DNA of 44,666 bases from NCBI GenBank assembly GCA_000434055.1, contig HF999647.1, positions 138,127 through 182,792 of the forward strand. Reading direction: 5' to 3'. Shown piece after piece: positions 32,566-40,640 of this stretch (the stretch's first letter is position 1; every line of letters starts with the position of its first letter). The notes beneath the pieces were generated by a model, which did not search any database, was not told the origin of the DNA, and was given only the letters and a program-made list of their open reading frames with translations. The DNA is from Ruminococcus sp. CAG:488. GTDB lineage: Bacteria; Bacillota; Clostridia; Oscillospirales; Acutalibacteraceae. The position numbers and the translations under genes are program-made.

Positions 32566-33441
32566 ATGTATTATATTATAATGGACCTCGAGTGGAACAA
32601 CGCTTTTGTTCACCGAACCAAGAGCTTCATGAACGAGATCATTGAGGTCGGCGCCGTTATGCTCAACGAGGAGCTTGAAGAGATAAGCGAGTTTTCGTGC
32701 TTCGTTAAATCAAGAATAGGCAAGAAAATACGCAGCAACATTAAAAAGCTGACGCACATTACAAATGACGATATGAGAAGCGGCGAACCCTTTGAAGCGG
32801 TGATGAAGAAGTTTCAAGACTGGATCGGCGACAGGGAAGACGTTATTCTCACATGGGGCAACGGCGATATTCGTGTTATTATTGAAAACTTCCGCTTTCT
32901 TACGGGTCGAGAGACCGTTCCGTTTTTGTCAAACTATACTGACGTTCAGCGTTATTTTCAGATTAAAAGAAACATACCTGTTGAAAAACAGCTCGGTCTT
33001 TTTAATGCCGCCGAGGATGTGGGAATGGATCCCAACAGCTTTTCTCACCATAGGGCGCTGGATGACAGTCTGTTGACCGCCGAATGCTTCAGGCGAGTTC
33101 GCAGCGATGATTTTGCAAGATATATTTTGCCCTGTGACAATGCGTTTTATGAGAAGCTTTTTTTCAAGCCCTATGCAATCAGCAATATCAACAGTCCGCT
33201 TGTTGATAAAAGTTTGCTCAATTATACCTGCGAGGAATGCGGAGTCAAGGGCAAGCTTATAAAGAAATGGCGCTACTCCAATCAATATTTCCGCGCGATA
33301 TATGAATGTCCGAATTGCGGCAAACGGGTACGTGTTGCAGTTCGCTTCAAGAAATACTATGATACACTTGACACGAGAAAAACCGTTACACTTATTACCG
33401 ATGATGAAACGCCTGTGCTTATACAAAATGGCCTTGAATGA
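32566..33441 (+). CDS. DEDDh 3'-5' exonuclease (KapD/ERI-1-like) with C-terminal zinc ribbon
   Basis: This 291-residue protein carries Exo I D7-x-E9 (MDLEWN), Exo II D101 (GNGDIRVI) and Exo III H162-x-A-x-x-D167 (HHRALDDS). All four acids and the catalytic His are present. A C-terminal zinc ribbon (CEECG...CPNCG, ~223-260) is not typical of DnaQ proofreaders and points to an RNA or structured nucleic acid target, as in the inhibitor-of-KinA (KapD)/ERI-1 group. The ATG follows AAAGGAG by four bases; an upstream in-frame start would add 11 unlikely residues. Confidence 0.82.
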   Translation: MYYIIMDLEWNNAFVHRTKSFMNEIIEVGAVMLNEELEEISEFSCFVKSRIGKKIRSNIKKLTHITNDDMRSGEPFEAVMKKFQDWIGDREDVILTWGNGDIRVIIENFRFLTGRETVPFLSNYTDVQRYFQIKRNIPVEKQLGLFNAAEDVGMDPNSFSHHRALDDSLLTAECFRRVRSDDFARYILPCDNAFYEKLFFKPYAISNINSPLVDKSLLNYTCEECGVKGKLIKKWRYSNQYFRAIYECPNCGKRVRVAVRFKKYYDTLDTRKTVTLITDDETPVLIQNGLE

Positions 33442-33464
33442 TTTATTCAAGGTCTGTTTTTTTG
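33432..33464 (+). terminator. Terminator overlapping the exonuclease stop codon
   Basis: CCTTGAAT (33432-33439) pairs with ATTCAAGG (33445-33452) and is followed by TCTGTTTTTTTG. The TGA stop lies within the hairpin. Confidence 0.75.
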
Positions 33465-33502
33465 TATAAACCGTAAAATGTGAACAAATTATAAATAAGT
33501 GA

Positions 33503-33531
33503 TTGACAAATCATACTTTCTGGTATAAAAT
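33503..33531 (+). promoter_or_regulatory. Promoter of the pyrR operon
   Basis: TTGACA (33503-33508), a 17-base spacer, TAAAAT (33526-33531); an overlapping TATAAA is the alternative -10. It lies just before the attenuator leader. Confidence 0.6.
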
Positions 33532-33539
33532 AAATCGAA

Positions 33540-33660
33540 CTCTTTAAGAGCGGTACAGTGATGCCGACAAGATTTTACATGAAGCAGAGCAAGGTCTGCA
33601 TATATACTTATGTAATTTTGTGTCTTGTCGCACTGTGCGACAGGGCATTTTCTTTTTTTC
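33540..33660 (+). promoter_or_regulatory. PyrR-controlled transcription attenuator (pyr leader)
   Basis: In order: CTTTAA (33542-33547), the PyrR-binding loop GGTACAGTGATGCC (33552-33565), and GACAAGA (33566-33572), which can pair with TCTTGTC (33624-33630) as antiterminator. Then comes a terminator stem GTCTTGTCGCA/TGCGACAGGGC (33622-33646) with a three-base loop and a long T-run to 33659. Antiterminator and terminator share TCTTGTC and so exclude each other. PyrR with UMP would favour the upstream hairpin and termination, lowering pyrR-uraA expression when pyrimidines are plentiful. Confidence 0.85.
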
Positions 33661-33670
33661 GGAGGCTCAC

Positions 33671-34201
33671 ATGAATAAAAAAATCATGGATGAAGCGGCT
33701 CTCGGAAGAGCCGTAATGAGGATCTCACACGAAATAATCGAGAAAAACAAGGGGACGGAAAACATTGTGCTTGTCGGAATCAAGCGTAGGGGAATTATCC
33801 TCGGACAGATGATACACGACAATATTATGAAGATTGAAGGCGTTGACGTCCCGTTCCAAACCTTGGATATACACTTTTACCGTGACGATTTAACCAAGGA
33901 GAGCGAAGCTCCGATTTATAACGCCGAAAATGACCGATTTGAGGTTACGGACAAAAAGATAGTTCTGGTTGATGACGTTATATACACCGGCAGAACGGTC
34001 AGAGCGGCAATCGAAGCAATTTTTACAATGGGCAGACCGTCGCAGATACAGCTTGCCGTGCTCATCGACAGAGGACACCGTGAGCTGCCGTTCAAGGCAG
34101 ACTACATCGGTAAAAGCATACCAACCTCAAGGAATGAGACGGTATCGGTCAAGGTCGAGTGCATTGACGGAGAAACAGGCGTGGATTTGCTCACGGATTA
34201 A
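33671..34201 (+). CDS. pyrR: Bifunctional pyrimidine operon regulator / uracil phosphoribosyltransferase PyrR
   Basis: This RNA-binding attenuation regulator of pyrimidine genes also has UPRTase activity. The 176 residues include VGIKRRG, the basic PRTase region, and the PRPP loop VLVDDVIYTGRTV (98-110). ELPFKADYIGKSIPTSRNE near the C-terminus is typical of PyrR. The start is ATG 33671 with GGAGG directly upstream; the longer frame is leader RNA. It sits behind its own binding site and before uraA, as expected for autoregulation. Confidence 0.95.
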   Translation: MNKKIMDEAALGRAVMRISHEIIEKNKGTENIVLVGIKRRGIILGQMIHDNIMKIEGVDVPFQTLDIHFYRDDLTKESEAPIYNAENDRFEVTDKKIVLVDDVIYTGRTVRAAIEAIFTMGRPSQIQLAVLIDRGHRELPFKADYIGKSIPTSRNETVSVKVECIDGETGVDLLTD

Positions 34202-34254
34202 GGATTTAAACACGAACGTGTTTGAAATAAAGGAAAAAAACGGAGGTATATCAA

Positions 34255-35640
34255 ATGCAACTTATTTACAATGTCAAAGACAAACCGAAGTTCGGTCAGT
34301 TGATCGTTTTCGGCTTCCAGCAGGTTCTTGCTATTCTTGCGGCAACAATCGCGGTTCCGACAATCATCGGTAACGGAATGTCGCAGTCGGCAGCTCTTTT
34401 CGGAGCAGGCGTCGGCACAATCGTTTATCTTCTCTTCACAAAATTTAAGAGTCCCGTATTCCTCGGCTCGTCGTTCGCTTTCATCGGTTCAATGCTCGCA
34501 GCATTTGCAGGAGCTATTTCAGAGGCGGCAGGACATTTCGGACTTATCATCGGTGCTCTTTTCGCAGGACTTGTTTATGTTGTTATTGCAATCGCGGTAA
34601 AGGTTGCAGGTGTTAAATGGATCAACAAGCTTATGCCTGCCGTTGTTATCGGACCGACGGTTTCAATCATCGGATTGTCGCTCGCAGGCAACGCAGTCGG
34701 CGATCTCACACTCGGTAAGGTTATGACCGAGGTTACCACTCAGACAGTTGAAAACGGCAAAATCGTTGACGTTGTTTCCTCCGTATCAACCGCAAGCCCG
34801 TATGTTGCGCTTATCTGCGGACTCATAACTCTCTTTACTGTTGTTATCTGCTCGGTTTACGGCAAGAAGATGACAAAGCTCATTCCGTTCATTATCGGTA
34901 TCCTTGCAGGCTATGTTGCCGCTGCAATCTTCACCGTAATCGGTATCAAGACAGACAACACAGCACTTCAGGTTATCGACTTCACGGTTTTCCATGACCT
35001 TAAGTTGTTCTCCGTTCCCGATTTCACATTCCTTGAGGCTGCAAAGGGCGCTAAGGAAATCGACGGTCAGTATCTTGCAACTGTTGCCGTTGCTTATGTT
35101 CCCGTTGCATTCGTAGTATTCGCAGAGCATATCGCAGACCACAAGAACCTTTCTTCAATCATTGAGCAGGATCTCCTTGAGGAGCCGGGTCTCCACAGAA
35201 CGCTTCTCGGTGACGGCGTCGGTTCAATGTTCGGCGCAATCTTCGGCGGCTGCCCGAACACAACATACGGCGAGTCGGTCGGCTGCGTAGCAATCACCGG
35301 TAACGCTTCTGTTGTAACAATCCTCGCCACAGCAATCATGTGCATGATCATCTCCTTCTTCGGACCGTTCGTAACCTTCCTTGCAAGTATTCCGAACTGC
35401 GTAATGGGCGGTGTTTGCATCACTCTCTACGGCTTCATCGCAGTCAGCGGACTTAAGATGATCCAGAAGGTTGACCTTGACGACAACAAGAACCTCTTTG
35501 TTGTAGCGGTTATCCTTATCTGCGGCATCGGCGGACTTACCGTAAACTTCGGCAAGGTAACGCTCACTTCTATCGCTTGCGCACTTATCCTCGGTATTAT
35601 CACAAATGCAATGCTTTCAAAGAAAGGCAAGAAGGCATAA
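34255..35640 (+). CDS. uraA: Uracil permease (NCS2 family, UraA/PyrP)
   Basis: These 461 residues have 12-14 membrane segments. The NCS2 signatures are present: FGFQQVLAILAATIAVP at the start, GSSFAFIGSM, the AEHIADHKN segment with its conserved glutamate, and the NTTYGESVG motif. It imports uracil by proton symport. Cotranscription with pyrR and control by the pyr attenuator support uracil over xanthine as substrate. GGAGG precedes the ATG. A terminator follows. Confidence 0.93.
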   Translation: MQLIYNVKDKPKFGQLIVFGFQQVLAILAATIAVPTIIGNGMSQSAALFGAGVGTIVYLLFTKFKSPVFLGSSFAFIGSMLAAFAGAISEAAGHFGLIIGALFAGLVYVVIAIAVKVAGVKWINKLMPAVVIGPTVSIIGLSLAGNAVGDLTLGKVMTEVTTQTVENGKIVDVVSSVSTASPYVALICGLITLFTVVICSVYGKKMTKLIPFIIGILAGYVAAAIFTVIGIKTDNTALQVIDFTVFHDLKLFSVPDFTFLEAAKGAKEIDGQYLATVAVAYVPVAFVVFAEHIADHKNLSSIIEQDLLEEPGLHRTLLGDGVGSMFGAIFGGCPNTTYGESVGCVAITGNASVVTILATAIMCMIISFFGPFVTFLASIPNCVMGGVCITLYGFIAVSGLKMIQKVDLDDNKNLFVVAVILICGIGGLTVNFGKVTLTSIACALILGIITNAMLSKKGKKA

Positions 35641-35667
35641 GCCAAGCTAAGATAAAAATATAAATTT

Positions 35668-35699
35668 ACTCCCACTCGTCCGACGGGTGGGAGTTTTTT
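35668..35699 (+). terminator. Terminator of pyrR-uraA
   Basis: ACTCCCAC (35668-35675) pairs with GTGGGAGT (35687-35694), followed by TTTTTTG. Confidence 0.85.
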
Positions 35700-35731
35700 G
35701 TGTTTGATGTATATTTGCATTATTTCATATC

Positions 35732-35760
35732 TTGTTGAGCGCCTAAAAATATGTTATAAT
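35732..35760 (+). promoter_or_regulatory. Sigma-A promoter
   Basis: TTGTTG (35732-35737), a 17-base spacer, perfect TATAAT (35755-35760), 29 bases before the glycosyltransferase-like gene. Confidence 0.7.
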
Positions 35761-35789
35761 AAATAACAACTGCGGTTGGAGGTTTTTGT

Positions 35790-36803
35790 ATGACAGATGT
35801 TACGCTGAATATTCCCGCAAGAACGCCGCACCTATGCTCGGTGCTGACGGGGTTTATTTTGCTTGAAAAGCAGGGCAAGCTCAGACTGAAGCTGAATACG
35901 AATGTCAAAATGCCCTCGGCGAGCATAATGGAAGCGATAATCGACGGAAAGCGTCTTGCTTATGACATGGCGGACGGTTACAATTTCCGTGACCCTGCCG
36001 AGATTGAAAGATATATTGACTCCTGCGATTTTTATTTCAAACGCAGCTTTTCCGACGAGCTGAACGACAAGCTTTTTCCGAAGCATAGCGGCAAAATTTA
36101 CAGGTGGGGCTTCAACTATCTTGCGACCTGCGACGGAAACGGTTATTTCAATCACAATCCCGAAAAAAGAATGCTTGAAGCCGTAAATTTTTTCAGGGGA
36201 AGAAAACCGCTGAAATATTTCACATATGATCGCTTTGAAGCTGTCCCGAACAAAAATGATGAGCAGAGAATTTTGTTTATGACACGTCTTTGGAGTGCTT
36301 CGCAGACCTCCGAAAAAAAACTTGATGCCGTCAATTCAATGCGAATCGAAATAACAAAAGCATTGAGAAAAGAATATCCTAAAAATTCGGTAACGGGAAT
36401 TTATGACGGCGTGCTTGCAAGGGAGCTTTGTCCCGAGCTTGTTTTGTCGGGCAGTCTTACCAAACGCGAAAAATTTCTTGAAACAATAAAAAAGTCGGAT
36501 ATCTGTATCGGCAGTATAGGCCTGCACGGCTCAATCGGATGGAAAACGGGCGAATATGTTGCCGCTTCCCGTGCAATCATAAACGAAAAGCTTCGTTACG
36601 AGGTGACGGGCGACTTTGAGGCAGAGAAAAACTATCTCGATTTTGAAAGCGTTGACGAATGTATGGCAAATGTTGAAAAGCTATTCAACGATCCGGATTC
36701 GGTTTATGAAATGAAGCGCCGCAACCGTGATTATTATCTCAATTATTTGCGCCCCGATATTCAGGTTGCCAATTCGCTTAAAGAGGCAGGCATTACATTA
36801 TAA
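35790..36803 (+). CDS. Glycosyltransferase-like protein (GT-B C-terminal features)
   Basis: This 337-residue soluble protein has no signal peptide. The C-terminal third has features of GT-B glycosyltransferases: DICIGSIGLHGSIGWKTGEYVAASRAIINE (nucleotide-sugar-binding loop and helix) and YLDFESVDECMANVEKLFNDPD before a terminal helix. The N-terminal half (IPARTPHLCSVLTGFILLEK...) has no clear family match. It may add sugars to a surface polymer. GGAGG precedes the ATG. It is monocistronic between a promoter and a terminator. The assignment is moderate. Confidence 0.5.
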   Translation: MTDVTLNIPARTPHLCSVLTGFILLEKQGKLRLKLNTNVKMPSASIMEAIIDGKRLAYDMADGYNFRDPAEIERYIDSCDFYFKRSFSDELNDKLFPKHSGKIYRWGFNYLATCDGNGYFNHNPEKRMLEAVNFFRGRKPLKYFTYDRFEAVPNKNDEQRILFMTRLWSASQTSEKKLDAVNSMRIEITKALRKEYPKNSVTGIYDGVLARELCPELVLSGSLTKREKFLETIKKSDICIGSIGLHGSIGWKTGEYVAASRAIINEKLRYEVTGDFEAEKNYLDFESVDECMANVEKLFNDPDSVYEMKRRNRDYYLNYLRPDIQVANSLKEAGITL

Positions 36804-36815
36804 ATATAAATCAAA

Positions 36816-36855
36816 AAGGCGTTCGCCCTCAGGAGAGAGTGAACGCCTTAATTTT
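36816..36855. terminator. Bidirectional terminator
   Basis: AAGGCGTTC (36816-36824) and its exact complement (36841-36849) are flanked by T-rich sequence on both strands. It ends the glycosyltransferase-like gene and galU, which converge here. Confidence 0.82.
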
Positions 36856-36865
36856 ATTATGTTTA

Positions 36866-37753
36866 TTAAAGCTTTGCTGCAAGATCCTTGATATATGCCT
36901 TAAAATCCTCACCGATTTCATCATGGTTGAGAGCAACCTCACAGTTAGCCTTCATGATACCGAGCTTGTTGCCCATATCATATCTGATTCCGTCAAAGTC
37001 AAGCGCAAGAAGGTCGCCTTCTTTGCCGAGACGGGTAAGCGTATCCGTGAAATAAAGCTCCTCTCCCTCAGGAGTTTTTGCAAGATCTTCTGCAAGGTAA
37101 TCAAATACCTGCGGCGGAGCAACAACACGGCCGAGAATCGAATAGCAGGACATGATCTGTTCGTCGGTCGGCTTCTCGATGATGTTGTGAACGTCCATAA
37201 CCTTCGGGTTGTCCTCATGGTGTGTGACATCAAGCGAACAATACTTCGGAACGTCTTTTCTCGGAACCTCTTTAACGCCGACAACGCCCTTGCCCGTTGC
37301 TTCAAAAACATCGCAAAGCTGCTTGGTTACAGGGTATTCGTTGTTGATGATAACATCGTCACCGTAGAGAATTGCGAACGGCTCGTTGCCAACGAAGCTC
37401 TTTGCACACATGATAGCATGGCCGAGACCCTTTGTCTCCTTCTGACGAAGGAAATAAACGTTAGCAATGTTTGAGCAGTGGAGAACGTCCTCATAGAGCT
37501 TCTTTTTGCTCGGGTTCTTTGCGAGCTTATCCTCAAGCTCGTAGCTGTGATCGAAATGATCCTCAATAACACCCTTGCCTCTGTTTGTGATTATGAGGAT
37601 ATCCTCAATACCTGCCGCTGCAGCTTCCTCAACGATGTACTGTATCGCAGGCTTGTCAACAATGTTGAGCATCTCCTTCGGAACAGCCTTTGATGCGGGC
37701 AGAACTCTTGTTCCGAGACCCGCTGCGGGGATTATAGCTTTCTTGATTTTCAT
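36866..37753 (-). CDS. galU: UTP-glucose-1-phosphate uridylyltransferase
   Basis: This 295-residue enzyme makes UDP-glucose from UTP and glucose-1-phosphate, supplying glycosyl donors for capsule, teichoic acids and glycolipids. It has the nucleotidyltransferase signature AAGLGTRVLPASKAVPKEM, the YGDDVI metal site, NIIEKP and the C-terminal DIGNKLG-like DMGNKLGIMKA. AGGAGG precedes the ATG at 37753. It lies 17 bases after the RING-like gene on the same strand and is probably co-transcribed with it. Confidence 0.95.
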   Translation of the reverse strand: MKIKKAIIPAAGLGTRVLPASKAVPKEMLNIVDKPAIQYIVEEAAAAGIEDILIITNRGKGVIEDHFDHSYELEDKLAKNPSKKKLYEDVLHCSNIANVYFLRQKETKGLGHAIMCAKSFVGNEPFAILYGDDVIINNEYPVTKQLCDVFEATGKGVVGVKEVPRKDVPKYCSLDVTHHEDNPKVMDVHNIIEKPTDEQIMSCYSILGRVVAPPQVFDYLAEDLAKTPEGEELYFTDTLTRLGKEGDLLALDFDGIRYDMGNKLGIMKANCEVALNHDEIGEDFKAYIKDLAAKL

Positions 37754-37770
37754 AAAAAGTCCTCCTGAAA

Positions 37771-38718
37771 TCAGAAATTTATTTTATATGCAATATTCAA
37801 CAGCAGGCTTGGCAGATAATTATCCACCATAATTGCGATTATCGGCATAATAATCGCAACTCCGCCGTTACGCATAATTGTATACTTAACAGTGTTCGGC
37901 TCAGTCGATGCATCGTGTGCAAGGCTGATGACCTTGAGCATTTTTTTCTTTAACAAATAGTTTGCGATAAGCGCAGCAATTGTATTGGGAATGATTTTTT
38001 GAATCAATAATATAATAGCGAGCGTCGGGATCGCCGCCTTGGTTAGTTTTTGCGCTTCTGCATAGAGTTTATCATATTTTTGACTGTCCTCGCCCGAGAG
38101 ATTATCCTTACCTTTGACAAGTTCATTTATCTCTTGCTGAACGGAGACCATTTTTTCATAAACGCCGTACACCTTTTCGGTCTGTGAGATCGTTGCAAGA
38201 CTCAGTGCAACAGAGAGCGCAAGGAAAACGGTGCCTGCCTTGTAAAGCTTTCTGTAAAAGAACCAGTATGGCGCAAAGAAAAATGCCGCCCAATTCCAAG
38301 AGATTTTACCGTTTTTCTTTTTCTGCTTCATAAACTTGGAAATATATCTCGGAGCGGAATTCTGAATGTAATCGGCTGCTTCGCCGACGGTCGCTCCGCC
38401 GATATCGTCCTTAGGGTCGTAAAGCACTCCGCGCATGAAAACAGACTCCATGCTCTGCGGCGTTGCCTGAACAAACGGCTGCTGCTCGGGCTGAGACTGT
38501 TCCTCTCGGACAGCCTGCTCAGCTTCTGTTTTTTGCTTCTCCGCATCGGGATCGGTCCAGGTGAAGTCGGTTGAGTGGAGATATTCGTTGACACATTTAT
38601 GATTTTTTTCGTAACAGCTTCGGTGCTGAGGAGTTCCGCATATCGGACAAACAACAATGTCATCGCCGTCTTTGAACGGTTCTCGGCATCCGTCGCATAT
38701 TTTTCCTGTGTAATTCAT
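37771..38718 (-). CDS. RING-finger-like / DUF2628-like membrane protein
   Basis: These 315 residues start with a zinc-binding cluster (C8, C11, C24, C27, H32, C35, C42) in the pattern CDGC...GDDIVVCPICGTPQHRSCY. This matches the 'prokaryotic RING finger' group. A Q/E-rich linker (~55-90) follows. A membrane domain then begins WNWAAFFFAPYWFFYRKLYKAG, typical of DUF2628, with about four helices. The function is unknown. The start is ATG 38718 with GGGG eight bases upstream; a longer frame begins 15 codons earlier without a good ribosome site. It is the first gene of the galU operon. Confidence 0.72.
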   Translation of the reverse strand: MNYTGKICDGCREPFKDGDDIVVCPICGTPQHRSCYEKNHKCVNEYLHSTDFTWTDPDAEKQKTEAEQAVREEQSQPEQQPFVQATPQSMESVFMRGVLYDPKDDIGGATVGEAADYIQNSAPRYISKFMKQKKKNGKISWNWAAFFFAPYWFFYRKLYKAGTVFLALSVALSLATISQTEKVYGVYEKMVSVQQEINELVKGKDNLSGEDSQKYDKLYAEAQKLTKAAIPTLAIILLIQKIIPNTIAALIANYLLKKKMLKVISLAHDASTEPNTVKYTIMRNGGVAIIMPIIAIMVDNYLPSLLLNIAYKINF

Positions 38719-38822
38719 CAATTTACCCCATTTTTCATTTTTAACGGTATTATTATAACACAAGAGTCAAGCATATTGTAGCTTTTTTTTGAACTTTTTA
38801 GGAAATATTATTTAAATCTTTC

Positions 38823-38851
38823 TTTACATACGGGCTTTTTTACGATATAAT
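38823..38851 (+). promoter_or_regulatory. Sigma-A promoter of prfB
   Basis: TTTACA (38823-38828), a 17-base spacer, perfect TATAAT (38846-38851), 43 bases before the start codon. Confidence 0.7.
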
Positions 38852-38894
38852 CTATTAGTAAAACTATGTGTATATGGTATTGTGAGGTAATATA

Positions 38895-40007
38895 ATGGTA
38901 CAATTTGAAGAATTAAGACTGCATTTGCTTGAGTATGAGGATAAGCTCAAGGAGCTCGGTGAGGCTCTCGGTTTGGAAGAAATGAAAAAGACCGTTGCCG
39001 AGCTTGAAGCAAAGACAGCAGAAAACGGATTTTGGGACGATGTTGCCGGAACGCAAGTCGTTCTCCAGAAAATTGCATCACTTAAAAACAAAATTCAAAA
39101 ATATGAAAATCTTAAAGCGACCTATGAGGACGATCTGACCATGATCGAGCTTTCCGACGAGGAAGAGGATCTCGATATGCTTGAAGAATGTCAGCGCAGT
39201 GTTGACGCATTTATCAAGGAGCTTGACGCTCAGACCCTCAGCACTCTGCTCTCGGGCGAGTATGACGGCAAAAATGCCATTCTCACCTTCCACGCGGGCG
39301 CAGGCGGAACGGAGGCTCAGGATTGGAACCAGATGCTTGTCAGAATGTATACCCGTTGGGGTGAGCAGCACGGCTTTAAGGTCAGCATGCTGGACTTTCT
39401 TGACGGAGACGAAGCGGGTCTTAAATCTGCCGTTCTCTGCATTGAGGGCGAAAATGCTTACGGCTATATGAAAAGTGAGGCAGGTGTTCACCGTCTCGTT
39501 CGTGTTTCACCGTTCGATTCATCGGGACGCCGCCATACGTCGTTCGCTTCTCTTGAAGTAATGCCCGAAATCGACGATACGATCGAGGTTGAGATCAATC
39601 CCGAGGATATCAGAATGGAAGTTTACAGAGCTTCGGGCGCAGGCGGACAAAAGGTTAACAAGACCTCATCTGCTGTTCGTCTTATCCATATTCCGACAAA
39701 CATTGTTGTTTCATGTCAGGTTGAAAGAAGCCAGCATCAGAACCGTGAGGTTGCAATGAGAATGCTTAAGTCAAAACTTCTTGAAATCAAGGAGAGAGAG
39801 CACCTCGATAAGATCGAGGACATCAAGGGCGAGCAGAAGGAAATCGGCTGGGGCAGCCAGATTCGCTCCTATGTTTTCATGCCATATACTCTCGTTAAGG
39901 ATCACAGAACAGGTTACGAGGTCGGCAACATCAACGCCGTTATGGACGGTGACCTTGACGGCTTCATCAACGCATATCTTAAACAGGCATCTTTGGATAA
40001 CAAATAA
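38895..40007 (+). CDS. prfB: Peptide chain release factor 2
   Basis: RF2 releases the peptide at UAA and UGA stops. The 370 residues have the SPF tripeptide (205-207) that reads stop codons and the GGQ motif (250-252, GAGGQKVNKT) that triggers hydrolysis. The gene reads straight through with no in-frame UGA and no +1 frameshift site near codon 25, unlike E. coli and B. subtilis. TGAGGT precedes the ATG. Three metabolic and envelope genes follow closely on the same strand. Confidence 0.95.
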   Translation: MVQFEELRLHLLEYEDKLKELGEALGLEEMKKTVAELEAKTAENGFWDDVAGTQVVLQKIASLKNKIQKYENLKATYEDDLTMIELSDEEEDLDMLEECQRSVDAFIKELDAQTLSTLLSGEYDGKNAILTFHAGAGGTEAQDWNQMLVRMYTRWGEQHGFKVSMLDFLDGDEAGLKSAVLCIEGENAYGYMKSEAGVHRLVRVSPFDSSGRRHTSFASLEVMPEIDDTIEVEINPEDIRMEVYRASGAGGQKVNKTSSAVRLIHIPTNIVVSCQVERSQHQNREVAMRMLKSKLLEIKEREHLDKIEDIKGEQKEIGWGSQIRSYVFMPYTLVKDHRTGYEVGNINAVMDGDLDGFINAYLKQASLDNK

Positions 40008-40021
40008 TAAGGGATGTTACT

Positions 40022-40624
40022 ATGAATATCATTGACATTTCAAAACCGCTTTTGACCACAGTTGAATATCCGGGCGACCCCGAAACAAGGCTTGATACCG
40101 TCCGTTCCATTGAAAAGGGCGACGAGTGCAACCTTTCGGCGGTTTATGCGTGTGTTCATACGGCAACGCATGCCGATGCGCCCTGCCATTTCCTTGACGG
40201 CGGCGAGACTATCGAGGACGTTGACCTCAATAAATATATCGGTCAGTGTACGGTCATTGAAGTTCCGCCGGGAGTTATAACAGGCGAATATGTCAACAGA
40301 TATTTTCCGAGAAAGTGTTCCCGTCTGCTCATTAAAGGTGATGCACAGTCGTTCTTTATGGAAAGCGCTGCTTATGAAGCGGTCGATACGGGTATTTGCC
40401 TTATCGGCACGGACGCAGACTCGGTCGGCAAATCGGGCAATCAGATCAAACCGCACAAGGCTTTTCTGCAAAACGGAGTTGCGATACTTGAAAATCTCGA
40501 CCTTTCAAGGGTTGAGCCGGGCGATTATTATCTTATTGCTTTGCCCGTAAAAATGGGCGCAATCGACGGTGCACCTGTCAGAGCGGTTCTGATTGACGAC
40601 TATATTTTGTGGAATAAAATTTGA
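40022..40624 (+). CDS. Cyclase-family (kynurenine formamidase-like) metal hydrolase
   Basis: These 200 residues carry the family metal site H46-T-A-T-H50-A-D52-A-P-C-H56, which binds two metal ions. Close relatives include KynB-type arylformamidases and isatin hydrolases. No other tryptophan-degradation gene is nearby, so the substrate is open. It starts 14 bases after prfB and ends 16 bases before the fucosidase gene, so the three are likely co-transcribed. Confidence 0.85.
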   Translation: MNIIDISKPLLTTVEYPGDPETRLDTVRSIEKGDECNLSAVYACVHTATHADAPCHFLDGGETIEDVDLNKYIGQCTVIEVPPGVITGEYVNRYFPRKCSRLLIKGDAQSFFMESAAYEAVDTGICLIGTDADSVGKSGNQIKPHKAFLQNGVAILENLDLSRVEPGDYYLIALPVKMGAIDGAPVRAVLIDDYILWNKI

Positions 40625-40640
40625 AGAGCGGAGGACAGAA

